From Bacillus sp. FJAT-42315 (lineage in GTDB: Bacteria > Bacillota > Bacilli > Bacillales > Domibacillaceae), in the NCBI RefSeq assembly GCF_002797375.1, contig NZ_KZ454941.1, positions 2,619,078 to 2,683,077 of the forward strand: a stretch of 64,000 nt of DNA, read 5' to 3'. The notes below the pieces were generated by a model, which ran no database searches, was not told the DNA's origin, and saw nothing but the letters and a program-made list of their open reading frames with translations. The stretch's first letter is position 1. Every line of letters starts with the position of its first letter. The position numbers and the translations under genes were made by a program. Of the stretch, positions 36,929 through 46,116 are shown piece after piece.

Positions 36929-37682
36929 ATTTGATCGTTTGAATGACGATACCTCGGCTTTCCAGTTCTTTACGAATATAGCTCGCAAAAGTAAGAGCAT
37001 GAGGACCATCTCCATGAATACAAATAGTATCTGCTGAAATAGCAACTGTTTCTCCAGTAACCGCCTCCACTACACCTTCCTGAACGAGACGAATCGCTTG
37101 TTGAACCGCTTCTTGATCAGTAGAAATGAAGGCTTTTGGATCTCGTCTGCTCGTTAATGACCCATCCACTTGATATGTGCGGTCAACAAATACTTCTTCA
37201 GCTACCTTTAATTTAGCCGCCTTCCCCGCTTTAATCAGTTCACTTCCTGACAATCCATATAATATGAGTGAAGAATCAAAATCCATAATTGCTTGAACAA
37301 TTACTTCTGCTAATTGCTTGTCTTTTGCAGCCATATTATAAAGAGCCCCGTGCGGTTTGACATGGTGAAGTTTTCCACCTTCCGCTTGAACGAAGGCTGA
37401 TAAAGCCCCCAGTTGGTATAAAACAGACGTGTATGCTTCTTCAGCAGAGAGTTCCATTGGTCGGCGTCCAAAACCGATGAGATCAGGAAATCCCGGATGA
37501 GCTCCAATGGCTACTCCTTGCTGTAACGCAAGTTTTACTGTTCGTCTCATCACAACAGGATCTCCGGCATGAAAACCGCATGCAATGTTAGCAGACGTAA
37601 TAAACGGCATGATCTCCTCGTCTGCTCCCATTCGATAAGCACCAAAACTTTCTCCTAAGTCGCAGTTAATATCTACTCTCAT
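36927..37682 (-). CDS. pxpA: 5-oxoprolinase subunit A (LamB/YcsF family)
   Basis: Subunit of the ATP-dependent prokaryotic 5-oxoprolinase that opens 5-oxoproline (pyroglutamate) to glutamate. The 251 residues start [14 protein letters not shown] and show the family motifs [29 protein letters not shown] and [11 protein letters not shown] 37682 is the family start, with GAAAGGA about ten bases upstream. It is the last gene of pxpB-pxpC-pxpA; start and pxpC stop overlap by four bases. Confidence 0.92.
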   Translation of the reverse strand: MRVDINCDLGESFGAYRMGADEEIMPFITSANIACGFHAGDPVVMRRTVKLALQQGVAIGAHPGFPDLIGFGRRPMELSAEEAYTSVLYQLGALSAFVQAEGGKLHHVKPHGALYNMAAKDKQLAEVIVQAIMDFDSSLILYGLSGSELIKAGKAAKLKVAEEVFVDRTYQVDGSLTSRRDPKAFISTDQEAVQQAIRLVQEGVVEAVTGETVAISADTICIHGDGPHALTFASYIRKELESRGIVIQTIK

Positions 37683-38689
37683 TGTTCTTTTTCCTTTCTC
37701 CATTTCAGTTGAATCGCAGCTCGAATCATTTGCAATTCATATTCCCTTTGAATGTATAATTGTTGGGCTTCTTCTAACGTGACATACTCAAAATACACCT
37801 CTGCTCCAGGTATTTTTTGAGCCAGACTAGGGATATCCACCGTCGCCACATTGGCTATTTTGGGATATCCACCTGTCGTTTGCCCATCTGCCATTAAAAT
37901 AATCGGTTGACCCGATGCAGGTACTTGAATCGTTCCGATCGCTACAGCTTCAGAAATCATTTCTTTTGATTTACTCATTTCTAAACGAGCACCGTCTAGT
38001 CGAAAGCCCATTCGATCGGATTCCGGTGTAATCTTATAAGATGTCCGCCAAAAATCTTGTTGTGAGGTGGCTGTGAAATAAGAATACTCACTTCCCTCCA
38101 TACAACGTAAACAAGTATTTTTTAAAGAATGGTAAACAGAAGGAGCAATTCCCCAGTTCATCGCTAAGATACGAGCAGCCTCTTTAGGTAGAGCATCAAT
38201 CACTGCTTGAATGGTTTCACTTGGGTAACCAATTGAAAGAACGTCCCCTTTTTTTAAAGCTCGACCTTCAAATCCCCCAAATTGACCTCGAGTATAAGTA
38301 GAGCGGCTACCTAATACTTTCGGTACATCTACTCCTCCAGCGATAGACAAATAGACGCGACTCCCTTGGATCAATCGCTTTACATGCACTTCACTTCTTG
38401 GAGGTATATAGACGGGACGCCACATCGGAATTGATTTCCCTTGGCACTCAATGTTCGCTTCTGCCCCAGTGAAAGCAACAAAAACAGGTTCATCAAATTG
38501 AACGTTCGCTCCTGTCATCGTCATCTCAAGGGCACCAGTGCCACCTTCGTTCCCAACTAACCAATTGCCAAGACGAAGTGATAAATCATCCATCGCTCCG
38601 GACACTACTACACCATACTGCCTGTTACCTGTTCGACCACGATCTTGAACGGTGGTAAAAAATCCCGGACGAGCAATCAACATGGCCAT
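37679..38689 (-). CDS. pxpC: 5-oxoprolinase subunit C (KipA / carboxyltransferase-like)
   Basis: A 336-residue subunit with the biotin-dependent carboxyltransferase-like fold: [15 protein letters not shown] at the start, [17 protein letters not shown], and the late [20 protein letters not shown] motif. It forms the catalytic complex with PxpB. GGGGGAG lies six bases upstream of the ATG, inside the end of pxpB; the genes overlap by 13 bases, implying translational coupling. Confidence 0.93.
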   Translation of the reverse strand: MAMLIARPGFFTTVQDRGRTGNRQYGVVVSGAMDDLSLRLGNWLVGNEGGTGALEMTMTGANVQFDEPVFVAFTGAEANIECQGKSIPMWRPVYIPPRSEVHVKRLIQGSRVYLSIAGGVDVPKVLGSRSTYTRGQFGGFEGRALKKGDVLSIGYPSETIQAVIDALPKEAARILAMNWGIAPSVYHSLKNTCLRCMEGSEYSYFTATSQQDFWRTSYKITPESDRMGFRLDGARLEMSKSKEMISEAVAIGTIQVPASGQPIILMADGQTTGGYPKIANVATVDIPSLAQKIPGAEVYFEYVTLEEAQQLYIQREYELQMIRAAIQLKWRKEKEQ

Positions 38690-39390
38690 GTTGTACTCCC
38701 CCTCTCTTCCTCAAATTGACGTTCATCAACCGCAACAAATTTAATTTTGTCACCCGCATGAAGCAAACTTGGCGGCTGATGTTTTAGATGAAATAAATCC
38801 CACGGTGTCCGACCAATAACATGCCATCCACCGGGAGATTGAATCGGATACACGCCAGTTTGCTGACCTCCTATGGCGACAGAACCAGCGGGAATATGTA
38901 AATTAGGCGTTGCTTTTCTCGGAGTGTAGAGTTGCTTTGATAGCCCTCCAATATAGGGAAATCCAGGAGCGAATCCGATCATGTACACAACATACTCCGG
39001 CTCCGTATGAAGCCGAATCACTTCTTCTACCTCCAGCCGATGAAAAGCGGCTACCTCTTGAAGATCTGGCCCACTTTCTCCCCCATACAAAACGGGAATA
39101 TGCAATAAGCGTGGCTCTCTTTCTTCTTCATAGACAATCTTCTCTATCTCTTCTAATATTCGTTCCTTTAATGTTTGAAAGTTCGTTTGTAAAGGCTCAT
39201 AGTAAAGCGTGACCGCGGCGAAAGACGGAACCCACTCTTCGACCCCCGGCCACTTCTCTATTGCTAAGCGTCTAGTAAAAGCTCGTACTTTTCGATGAAC
39301 ATCGATACTAATTTCATCCCCCAGTCGAACAGTTACCGCGCGATCCCCAAGTGGAATAATCTTCATCAATGTTAAGACTTTTTGATTCAC
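38677..39390 (-). CDS. pxpB: 5-oxoprolinase subunit B (KipI family)
   Basis: A 237-residue KipI-type subunit (IIPLGDRAVTVRLGDEIS, then YMIGFAPGFPYIGGL, and GGQQTGVYPIQSPGGWHVIGRTP shared across two motifs). In B. subtilis KipI also inhibits the sporulation kinase KinA, with KipA as antagonist. The GTG start at 39390 has AGAGGTG six bases upstream. It is first gene of the three-gene operon; the kipR regulator seen in B. subtilis is not adjacent. Confidence 0.9.
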   Translation of the reverse strand: MNQKVLTLMKIIPLGDRAVTVRLGDEISIDVHRKVRAFTRRLAIEKWPGVEEWVPSFAAVTLYYEPLQTNFQTLKERILEEIEKIVYEEEREPRLLHIPVLYGGESGPDLQEVAAFHRLEVEEVIRLHTEPEYVVYMIGFAPGFPYIGGLSKQLYTPRKATPNLHIPAGSVAIGGQQTGVYPIQSPGGWHVIGRTPWDLFHLKHQPPSLLHAGDKIKFVAVDERQFEEERGSTTWPC

Positions 39391-39464
39391 TGTTCACACC
39401 TCTATCTCGATATTCAGCAAGTGATTATTTTTTGTTTAAATTTTCTCATAATTTTAAATTAACA

Positions 39465-39497
39465 TAAAAAAAGGCGATTCCGCTATGTAATCGCCTC
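39465..39497 (-). terminator. Terminator of the tetR-like gene
   Basis: AGGCGATT (39472-39479) pairs with AATCGCCT (39489-39496), followed by Ts on the minus strand. Confidence 0.8.
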
Positions 39498-39511
39498 ATA
39501 ATATAATTTGA

Positions 39512-40351
39512 TTATTTTATTTCAAAATAATCTTGTATGTAGCTTTTAAGTTCTGAATGATTAGTGATAGCAACTACTATCGACTCAATAATCGCCCGAC
39601 GAGGTTCGTGTTGGCTGAATTCATTTTGCACAAAAAGCAACAATTCACGCTGTTCCTCATCCGCACCTTTTAACATCACATTAACTTTCTGAATGATCAG
39701 CCGTTTTTTATTTGCTTTTAACAAGCTTGTTTCCGAAAACTGGTTGTTTAATAGATCGACTTCGAGTAATTGATCGCCACATTCTTTCACATCGGCAACA
39801 ATCGTTTCTAAGCGACGGATAGAGTACCGAATGACCTTATCAATATCCATTCCTTGATCGACCATTAGAAAGAAGTGGATATAGTTTTGCATCATCCCAA
39901 ACAGTCCAACTGCGAGATCTAATGAATAAGGCAAAACTTCCTCACCATGCAACTCCAACATTCGCTTTTGTAGCCATTGTATTTCCTCATAGTGATGGCT
40001 TTTTACTACTTTCTTTAATTCTTCATCCTCTGAAGCAAATACTCCTTGAAAAAGAGCAAATAAGTTGTTTTCTTGATTCACTTTCATTTTAACCGCAATC
40101 TGCTCCATAAATGCTTCTTTATCTGAAGTCGATCGTCCAGCGAGTATAGCTACACGCCGTTTATTCGTTTCGTTCTTAATCGTTTCGAATATCGTCATTA
40201 ATAATTCTTTCTTTGATGAAAAATAATTATAAAATGTCCCTTTAGAAATTTTGCTTTTATCTAAAATATCTTGAATGGACGTTGTCGCATATCCCTTTTC
40301 AATAAAAAGGATATGTGCCATTTCGATGACTTGGCGTTTCCGATCCATCAT
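39512..40351 (-). CDS. TetR/AcrR family regulator, probable repressor of the MFS exporter
   Basis: A 279-residue regulator with a standard TetR HTH (TSIQDILDKSKISKGTFYNYFSSKKELL, about 22-49) and a helical ligand domain. It is about 80 residues longer than a normal TetR protein; the extra C-terminal part is helical and charged. It is divergent from the drug exporter, with an inverted repeat over the exporter promoter, so local repression is likely. Start 40351 or the ATG three bases later. Confidence 0.85.
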   Translation of the reverse strand: MMDRKRQVIEMAHILFIEKGYATTSIQDILDKSKISKGTFYNYFSSKKELLMTIFETIKNETNKRRVAILAGRSTSDKEAFMEQIAVKMKVNQENNLFALFQGVFASEDEELKKVVKSHHYEEIQWLQKRMLELHGEEVLPYSLDLAVGLFGMMQNYIHFFLMVDQGMDIDKVIRYSIRRLETIVADVKECGDQLLEVDLLNNQFSETSLLKANKKRLIIQKVNVMLKGADEEQRELLLFVQNEFSQHEPRRAIIESIVVAITNHSELKSYIQDYFEIK

Positions 40352-40438
40352 TTGATCACCTCATTTTCACACAATTGAACTACCTGTACAACCGTATCGT
40401 AGCCTATTATCAAGGGTGAATCAACCTCGTTAATTTTT

Positions 40439-40468
40439 TTGTTGCTATTTTTGTAACAACAGTATAAA
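40439..40468 (+). promoter_or_regulatory. MFS exporter promoter with overlapping inverted repeat
   Basis: TTGTTG (40439-40444), 18 bases, TATAAA (40463-40468). Within it TTGTTGC (40439-40445) and GTAACAA (40453-40459) form a 6/7 inverted repeat, a plausible TetR operator covering the -35 and spacer. Confidence 0.5.
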
Positions 40469-40528
40469 ATAAGATCCTGCTATAACACAAGTATATTATT
40501 TTATACACCTAGTATAGGAGGGTGCAAA

Positions 40529-42028
40529 TTGAATACACAAGGAACAATGAATAAACCGCCTTATGGAATGATCGCTATTTTATTTGTCGGTGCTTTCGTA
40601 TCGATCTTAAACGAAACACTGTTAAATGTCGCACTTCCGTCAATCATGAAAGAATTTAATGCCTCTGCTTCAGCTGTGCAATGGCTATCTACAGGCTATA
40701 TGCTCGTCAATGGAGTGTTGATTCCTGCTAGTGCTTTCTTCATCCAAAAATTCACCAACCGAAAATTATTTATTTTTGCGATGGCTTTTTTTACAGCAGG
40801 TACTTTACTAGCTAGTCTTGCTCCATCTCTTAACGTGCTATTGTTAGCTCGAATGATTCAAGCGTCAGGGTCGGCAATGATGATGCCTCTACTTATGAAC
40901 GTCATGCTCGTTAGTTTTCCGATTGAACGTCGTGGAGCGGCTATGGGGATCTTTGGACTTGTCATGATCACAGCCCCCGCTATTGGTCCTACGCTGTCAG
41001 GCTGGCTCATTGAACACTATTCTTGGCGTACGTTATTTGATGTCGTTCTTCCGTTTGCTGCGATCACGTTAGTGTTTGCCTTTTTCAAACTGAAAAATAT
41101 TACGCCACAACGTCAAATCAAACTCGATGTGTTATCGCTTATCTTATCGAGTATTGGTTTCGGTGGGCTATTGTACGGGTTCAGTTCAGCTGGAGAAAAA
41201 GGTTGGGATTCTTTACTTGTTTATGGACCCATTATCGTTGGAGTCCTTTCACTCATTGTATTTATTACTCGACAACTTCGCCTAGATGAGCCACTTTTGG
41301 AGTTTCGTATTTATCGTTATCCAATGTTCGCGCTCTCTTCTGCGATCTCTGTCGTCATTTCAATGGCTATGTTTTCAGCGATGCTATTAATGCCCATCTA
41401 TGTTCAAACGTTGCGAGGAATTTCTCCGCTTCATTCCGGATTATTAATGCTACCTGGAGCTCTTGTGATGGGGATTATGTCTCCAATTACAGGTAAATTA
41501 TTTGATAAATTTGGTGCACGAATGTTGGCAGTCACTGGTTTATCGATCACGATATTAACGACTTATATGTTTAGCCAATTAACATTAGAGACTTCCTACG
41601 GCTATATTATGATGATTTATACTCTTCGTATGTTTGGTATGTCGATGGTGATGATGCCGGTGATGACGAACGGACTGAACCAATTACCCGCTAACATGAA
41701 TCCGCATGGAACAGCTATGAATAATACACTGCAGCAAGTATCAGGTGCCGTCGGATCCGCTTTTCTTGTGACACTGATGCAAAATAGAACAGAAGTAGAA
41801 GCGAAAAGATTATCAGAGGAAGCGATGCAAAATCTCTCCTCCGCTGCGCAGCCAAATGCCGCTCAGTTAAGTGAGATGAAAGCACAAATCATGAATGAAG
41901 CGATTCTGCATGGTATTAATTTTTCGTTCTCGATTTCGGTCGCTATCGCTTCAATTGCTCTTATTCTCGCACTATTTCTTAAACGTCCCCTGCCAACAAC
42001 AGAAGTAACCGCTCAACCAGAAAGCTAA
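40529..42028 (+). CDS. MFS multidrug exporter, DHA2 (14-TM) family
   Basis: A 499-residue proton-coupled exporter of the EmrB/QacA type with 14 TM segments. It has motif D1 LNETLLNVALPSIMKEF (about 25-41), motif A-like FTNRKLF, and motif C in TM5 (GIFGLVMITAPAIGPTLSG) that marks antiporters. The TTG start at 40529 has AGGAGGGTG six bases upstream. Likely drug or toxic-lipid efflux under the divergent TetR regulator. Confidence 0.9.
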   Translation: MNTQGTMNKPPYGMIAILFVGAFVSILNETLLNVALPSIMKEFNASASAVQWLSTGYMLVNGVLIPASAFFIQKFTNRKLFIFAMAFFTAGTLLASLAPSLNVLLLARMIQASGSAMMMPLLMNVMLVSFPIERRGAAMGIFGLVMITAPAIGPTLSGWLIEHYSWRTLFDVVLPFAAITLVFAFFKLKNITPQRQIKLDVLSLILSSIGFGGLLYGFSSAGEKGWDSLLVYGPIIVGVLSLIVFITRQLRLDEPLLEFRIYRYPMFALSSAISVVISMAMFSAMLLMPIYVQTLRGISPLHSGLLMLPGALVMGIMSPITGKLFDKFGARMLAVTGLSITILTTYMFSQLTLETSYGYIMMIYTLRMFGMSMVMMPVMTNGLNQLPANMNPHGTAMNNTLQQVSGAVGSAFLVTLMQNRTEVEAKRLSEEAMQNLSSAAQPNAAQLSEMKAQIMNEAILHGINFSFSISVAIASIALILALFLKRPLPTTEVTAQPES

Positions 42029-42037
42029 TAATAGAAC

Positions 42038-42076
42038 AAAGTGACTCAAACTTTTTGTTTGAGTCACTTTTTGTTT
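42038..42076 (+). terminator. Terminator of the MFS exporter gene
   Basis: AAAGTGACTCAAAC pairs perfectly with GTTTGAGTCACTTT around TTTTT, then TTGTTT. Confidence 0.92.
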
Positions 42077-42104
42077 ACAACCTATAAATTTCGGGAATCA
42101 CTTC

Positions 42105-42168
42105 ATAAAGTGAAACTTCAATCAGTGGGGGCTTCTTCATCCCAATTGATTGAAAAATGCGGGATAAA
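42105..42168 (+). repeat. Two-hairpin repeat family, copy 3 (64-bp remnant)
   Basis: Keeps the left end (ATAAAGTGAAACTTCAATCA), a damaged hairpin 1 and the right end GCGGGATAAA; hairpin 2 is deleted. ATAAA lies at both boundaries. Confidence 0.85.
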
Positions 42169-42308
42169 TGGGCAAATGTTTGCACGTTTGCGATTATATA
42201 TCATAAAAATAAAAAAAAATAAATATATTTATGTTAAGTTTTTGTAAAGAATGTGTTAAGATATATTCATAAGCAATTTACAATGTTGGGAGGAAGGAGG
42301 AATGAGCT

Positions 42309-42584
42309 ATGACAGTAGCTGAATTCTGCGGAACACTTGATTATTCTGTTTCTCAATTTGCTGTACGACTTTCAAAAGAGGTAGAAGAGAAAATTAAAAC
42401 AAGAGAGCTATTTTATCAAGATCAAATGAATCGTTACATTAATCGTCGCATTGAATTATTTATGAAGACACTACATCTCACTCCAGCGCTTTACTCCGTC
42501 TATCGTCGAGAAATTCTTCACCACGTACTCTTCAAAATAAAACCCGTTTTGAAAAAAAACCACATATTTCAAGTAGTTAAATAA
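42309..42584 (+). CDS. Small protein of unknown function (91 aa)
   Basis: I do not recognise it. The 91 residues are helical and basic (RLSKEVEEKIKTRELFYQDQ, MNRYINRRIELFMKTLHLTP, YRREILHHVLFKIKPVLKKN), with no membrane segment and one Cys. The ribosome site is very strong (GGGAGGAAGGAGG). A possible promoter is TTAAGT (42234-42239), 17 bases, TAAGAT (42257-42262). It has its own terminator and lies between repeat copies 3 and 4 in direct orientation, so the gene and its signals form a 500-bp unit bounded by repeats. Confidence 0.65.
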   Translation: MTVAEFCGTLDYSVSQFAVRLSKEVEEKIKTRELFYQDQMNRYINRRIELFMKTLHLTPALYSVYRREILHHVLFKIKPVLKKNHIFQVVK

Positions 42585-42620
42585 AGAAAGCAGCGCCACC
42601 TCGGTGCTGCTTTCTTTATT
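42584..42620 (+). terminator. Terminator of the 91-residue gene
   Basis: AAAGAAAGCAGC pairs with GCTGCTTTCTTT, with inner CC/GG; it begins at the stop codon. Confidence 0.88.
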
Positions 42621-42633
42621 TGAAAGTATTGAG

Positions 42634-42662
42634 TTTACATGTTTTTTTTATTAGCATATAAA
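42634..42662 (+). promoter_or_regulatory. Candidate hssRS promoter at the repeat junction
   Basis: TTTACA (42634-42639), 17 bases, TATAAA (42657-42662). The -10 is formed by the left boundary of repeat copy 4 (ATAAA at 42658-42662). No other promoter is evident between the upstream terminator and hssR. Confidence 0.5.
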
Positions 42663-42816
42663 GTGAAACTTCAATCAGTGGGGGGGTTCTTCATCCCCCA
42701 CTGATTGTTAGTTGAACCAATCGGGCGTTTACGGGCTGTTGATCCCCCACCTACACGTCTGCGCTTTTTCTGCCATGTTGAGGTGGGGGTCTTACAGCCC
42801 GTTAATGCGGGATAAA
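42658..42816 (+). repeat. Two-hairpin repeat family, copy 4 (159 bp, full length)
   Basis: Runs ATAAAGTGAAAC to GCGGGATAAA. Hairpin 1: CAATCAGTGGGGG with CCCCCACTGATTG. Hairpin 2: ACGGGCTGT-ATCCCCCACCT with AGGTGGGGG-ACAGCCCGT around a 28-base loop. The spacer between reads TTAGTTGAACCAATCGGGCG. It lies 24 bases before the hssR start. Confidence 0.93.
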
Positions 42817-42840
42817 TAAAAACGAAGGAGCATAAAGCTA

Positions 42841-43515
42841 ATGATTTCTGTATTAATTGTCGATGATGATCCAGCTGTTCGTCGGCTCGTAAGTATCCAT
42901 TTAAATGAAGCAGGTTTCTCTACGTTACAAGCAGAAAATGGACAAGAGGCTTTGGACTTGCTTCAAATGAAGAAATGTGATGCCGCTATTATCGATGTGA
43001 TGATGCCCCACATGGACGGCTTTGAGCTTACTCAAGCAATTAGAGATGATTATGACTTACCAATCATTTTACTAACAGCCAAGAGTACATTAAGCGATAA
43101 AGAAAGTGGATTTCGCTCAGGAACAGATGACTATCTTGTGAAGCCATTTGAACCACAGGAGCTAATTTTCAGACTGAACGCACTGCTCAGACGCTACAAT
43201 AAACAGCAGTCGTCTAATATTCAAATCGGCAACACAATCATTGATACGAAAAGCTATGAAGTACAAGTCGGCGACAGCTCTATGCTGCTGCCGCTAAAAG
43301 AGTTTGAACTTCTGTCTTTTTTAGCCACCTCCCCTCGTCAAACTTTTTCAAGAACTCAGCTGATTGATTCCGTATGGGGGCTCGATTTTGACGGCGATGA
43401 TCGAACAGTAGATGTACATATTAAACGCTTGCGAGAAAGATTTAAAAATCGGTATCCAGGGTTTGAAATTCTCACAGTCCGCGGAGTCGGCTATAAACTG
43501 GAGGAAACGGTATGA
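42841..43515 (+). CDS. hssR: Haem-responsive response regulator HssR-like
   Basis: OmpR/PhoB-type regulator of 224 residues. The receiver has Asp52 in AIIDVMMPHMDG and Lys101 in DYLVKPFEP; the winged-helix domain (about 128-222) includes RTVDVHIKRLRERF. It matches staphylococcal HssR closely in motifs (GTDDYxxKPFE, LIFR, ALLRRYN). Together with hssS and hrtBA downstream this predicts sensing of haem or haem-related membrane stress. GAAGGAG precedes the ATG. The stop overlaps the hssS start by four bases. Confidence 0.85.
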   Translation: MISVLIVDDDPAVRRLVSIHLNEAGFSTLQAENGQEALDLLQMKKCDAAIIDVMMPHMDGFELTQAIRDDYDLPIILLTAKSTLSDKESGFRSGTDDYLVKPFEPQELIFRLNALLRRYNKQQSSNIQIGNTIIDTKSYEVQVGDSSMLLPLKEFELLSFLATSPRQTFSRTQLIDSVWGLDFDGDDRTVDVHIKRLRERFKNRYPGFEILTVRGVGYKLEETV

Positions 43516-44909
43516 TCCGTTCACTGTATAGCAAATTTACTTTTACTACGATTCTGATTATGTTACTAAGCGGTATCACTGCTTTTCTACTCTCAAATAT
43601 TTATTATCAGATGATCTTGAAGCCATATAATGATCAAAAAAATACAATGATTGCACAAGAAATGGTTGACTATGTCAAGGTTCATCCGGAATTGACATTA
43701 GATTCATACTTAGATCACTTGGCAGCAGTTGGGTATCAGTTTTACTTAACCGATGGGCAACAAGAACAGTTTTATGGAAAAGCCTTTCGAGAAACAAATT
43801 TAGCACCAGAAGATGTACAAATGGTGTTAAATGGAGCCACCTTTCACGGAATGCAGCAGTTTCCTCATGCCTTTTTTGTCACTGGCTTTTTTGCTAATGA
43901 GTTAAAGAATACAATTGGTGTTCCATTAACGTATGAAGAAAAACCATACGCCCTATTTATGCGTCCAGATATTAAACTGCTTTTTAATGAAATGCATCTT
44001 CTGTTCGGTTCTATGCTTTTCATTACCATTTTGTTAAGTATTTTATTTGTGTTAATAGGCGTGAAATTACTAACAAATCCAATAAAAAAACTCACTTCTG
44101 CTACCTTTGAGTTAGCCCAAGGCAACTTTAATATTCAGTTGGATATTAACCGTAAAGATGAAATCGGTGAGCTCGCTCAAAGTTTCACACAAATGGCTAA
44201 TCAGCTTGAGCAATTAGAAGAGTTACGCAAACAATTAATATCGAACATCTCCCACGATATCCAATCCCCTCTTTCTAATATTAAAGGGTACACTTCTTTA
44301 TTAGCTCAACCGACTTTGTCAGATGAACAAAAGCTTTACTACACAGATATTATTAATAAGGAAGTGCTAAGGCTTTCAATGCTAACGAAACAAATTTTAC
44401 TGCTGGCTTCACTAGAGCAGGAAGAACAGCCATTAAAAAAACAAACCTTTTCTTTATCGGAACAACTAAAGCAAGTATTAAGGCAATACCAATGGAATAT
44501 GGAAGAAAAAGGTATCATGGCAGACTATCAACTTGCTTCTACTGATTTTTATGGCGATCCTACACAACTGTATGCCGTTTGGGACAATATAATATCCAAT
44601 GCTGTGAAATATAATATAGAGGGTGGATATGTAAAGGTTTCTTTAACCGACAAACCTAGCCATGTCGAAATACGAATAGGAAATTCTGGAGTCGGTATTA
44701 ACAAAGCAGACTTGTCTCGTATTTTCGAGCGTTTCTATCGGGCAGACACGGCTAGGAGCCGTACAGTTGAAGGGACTGGATTGGGACTCTCCATCGCCAT
44801 GACGATCGTGCATCTTCATCAAGGTCGAATTTATGCCAAAAGTGAAAAAGAAGCCGATACCGAAATCACCGTAGAACTTCCAAAACAAAAAAACGTACCC
44901 CTTCCCTGA
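43512..44909 (+). CDS. hssS: Sensor histidine kinase HssS-like
   Basis: A 465-residue membrane kinase. It has TM1 (about 10-32), an extracellular sensor of about 130 residues, TM2 (about 163-185) and a HAMP domain (NPIKKLTSATFELAQGNFNI). HisKA has His248 in ISNISHDIQSPLSNIKG, and HATPase carries N (NIISNAVKYN) and G boxes (GTGLGL). It is coupled to hssR. The stop codon sits inside the terminator hairpin at 44902-44929. Confidence 0.85.
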   Translation: MIRSLYSKFTFTTILIMLLSGITAFLLSNIYYQMILKPYNDQKNTMIAQEMVDYVKVHPELTLDSYLDHLAAVGYQFYLTDGQQEQFYGKAFRETNLAPEDVQMVLNGATFHGMQQFPHAFFVTGFFANELKNTIGVPLTYEEKPYALFMRPDIKLLFNEMHLLFGSMLFITILLSILFVLIGVKLLTNPIKKLTSATFELAQGNFNIQLDINRKDEIGELAQSFTQMANQLEQLEELRKQLISNISHDIQSPLSNIKGYTSLLAQPTLSDEQKLYYTDIINKEVLRLSMLTKQILLLASLEQEEQPLKKQTFSLSEQLKQVLRQYQWNMEEKGIMADYQLASTDFYGDPTQLYAVWDNIISNAVKYNIEGGYVKVSLTDKPSHVEIRIGNSGVGINKADLSRIFERFYRADTARSRTVEGTGLGLSIAMTIVHLHQGRIYAKSEKEADTEITVELPKQKNVPLP

Positions 44910-44936
44910 AAATCGATACATTCAGGGAATTTTTTA
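44902..44936 (+). terminator. Terminator overlapping the hssS stop codon
   Basis: TTCCCTGAA (44902-44910) pairs with TTCAGGGAA (44921-44929), followed by TTTTTTATTT. The TGA stop is in the left arm. Confidence 0.85.
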
Positions 44937-44969
44937 TTTCCTTTTGTGAAACACCAATTGTAAATTGAT

Positions 44970-44989
44970 GTTCATCTTCTGTTCATTTT
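44970..44989 (+). promoter_or_regulatory. HssR operator-like direct repeat upstream of hrtB
   Basis: GTTCATCTT (44970-44978), two bases, GTTCATTTT (44981-44989). The staphylococcal and B. anthracis HssR box is a GTTCATATT direct repeat with a two-base gap, so each half differs at one position. It lies 48 bases before the hrtB start. Confidence 0.8.
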
Positions 44990-45036
44990 TCAATTGTATG
45001 ATGTCAATAGATCAACGGAAGGAAAGGTGAATAAAT

Positions 45037-46116
45037 ATGTTCTCACTCTCTATAAAAGAAATGAAATTCTTTAAGTTAAAATATTTACTCGTTGCCTTTA
45101 TCTTATTCTTTACAGCTTCTCTCGTCTTTATTATCAATGGATTAGCTAATGGGTTGTCCCTTGATAACGCCTCAAGCGTAAAGAATATGAATGCGGATTC
45201 CTTTTATATGAAAATAGATGCAGAACAAAGATTAGACCGATCAAAAATTAGTGAAACGGAAGCTTTGCAAGCACAATCAAAACACGGGCTTGAGCCTCTC
45301 GGCGTTCAAATGTTCTCTTTGAAAGAAAAAGCACATGACCAAACGATCGACTTAACATTTATGGGTATTCGGGAAGAAAGCGAACTGCATCCGAAAATAC
45401 TGGAAGGACAGACGTTAAAAAAGGCAAGTCCACTGGCCATCGTAGCGGATCAATCATTAAAAGAAGAAGGAATAAAGCTTGGCGATAAACTGTATGAAGA
45501 AACATCCGGACTCACTTTTACCGTCGTGGGATTTACAAACGGGCAAACGTACAGCCATACACCTGTCGCTTTTATTAATTTAAAGAGCTGGGCTCAATTA
45601 ACAGAGAGAAACAACAAAGTATACTACAATGCACTTGTTGCTACTGCGGAAAAACAGGCGACTGGAAAGCCCGTAAAAGACGGGCAATGGCTACTAAAAG
45701 AAGAGGTAATGAAGAGTATCCCTGGGTTTGAAGCGGAACAAAGCTCGCTGTATATGATGCTCGGATTCCTACTAGTGATTACCGTCTTCATTTTAACTGC
45801 TTTCTTTTACATTATAACTGGGCAAAAAATGAATCAATTTGGCATTTTAAAAGCAATTGGATCAAGGAATAGCTTTTTAATTGGAACAACTATTATACAA
45901 GCGCTGCTGCTATCAATTATTAGCATTGGCCTAGCTGCCGGATTCGCTATTTTCATGACAACATTATTGCCAGAAGGAATTCCTTATTTCATTGATATGA
46001 TCAACACAATCATGTTAGCTGGAATATTATTAGCAGTTGCCTTAATCGGGTCTCTCATTTCAAGCTTTAACATTGTTCAAGCAGACCCAATTGAAGCGAT
46101 GGGGAGAGTAGAGTAA
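45037..46116 (+). CDS. hrtB: Haem-efflux ABC transporter permease HrtB-like
   Basis: FtsX/MacB-type permease of 359 residues with TM1 (about 12-35), a large extracytoplasmic domain (about 40-235) and three C-terminal TMs (about 238-262, 285-307, 320-343). The motifs QKMNQFGILKAIGSRNSFL, LLPEGIPYFI and the ending DPIEAMGRVE follow HrtB. With HrtA it relieves haem toxicity at the membrane. GGAAAGGTG precedes the ATG. The stop overlaps the hrtA start by one base. Confidence 0.85.
   Translation: MFSLSIKEMKFFKLKYLLVAFILFFTASLVFIINGLANGLSLDNASSVKNMNADSFYMKIDAEQRLDRSKISETEALQAQSKHGLEPLGVQMFSLKEKAHDQTIDLTFMGIREESELHPKILEGQTLKKASPLAIVADQSLKEEGIKLGDKLYEETSGLTFTVVGFTNGQTYSHTPVAFINLKSWAQLTERNNKVYYNALVATAEKQATGKPVKDGQWLLKEEVMKSIPGFEAEQSSLYMMLGFLLVITVFILTAFFYIITGQKMNQFGILKAIGSRNSFLIGTTIIQALLLSIISIGLAAGFAIFMTTLLPEGIPYFIDMINTIMLAGILLAVALIGSLISSFNIVQADPIEAMGRVE

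Noticed and set aside
42041..42247. 68-residue frame over repeat copy 3
   Set aside because: It begins in a terminator hairpin and runs through the repeat remnant; no ribosome site.
42658..42816. CRISPR array
   Set aside because: The repeats are 159 bp, far apart and contain internal hairpins; there is no regular repeat-spacer array and no cas gene.
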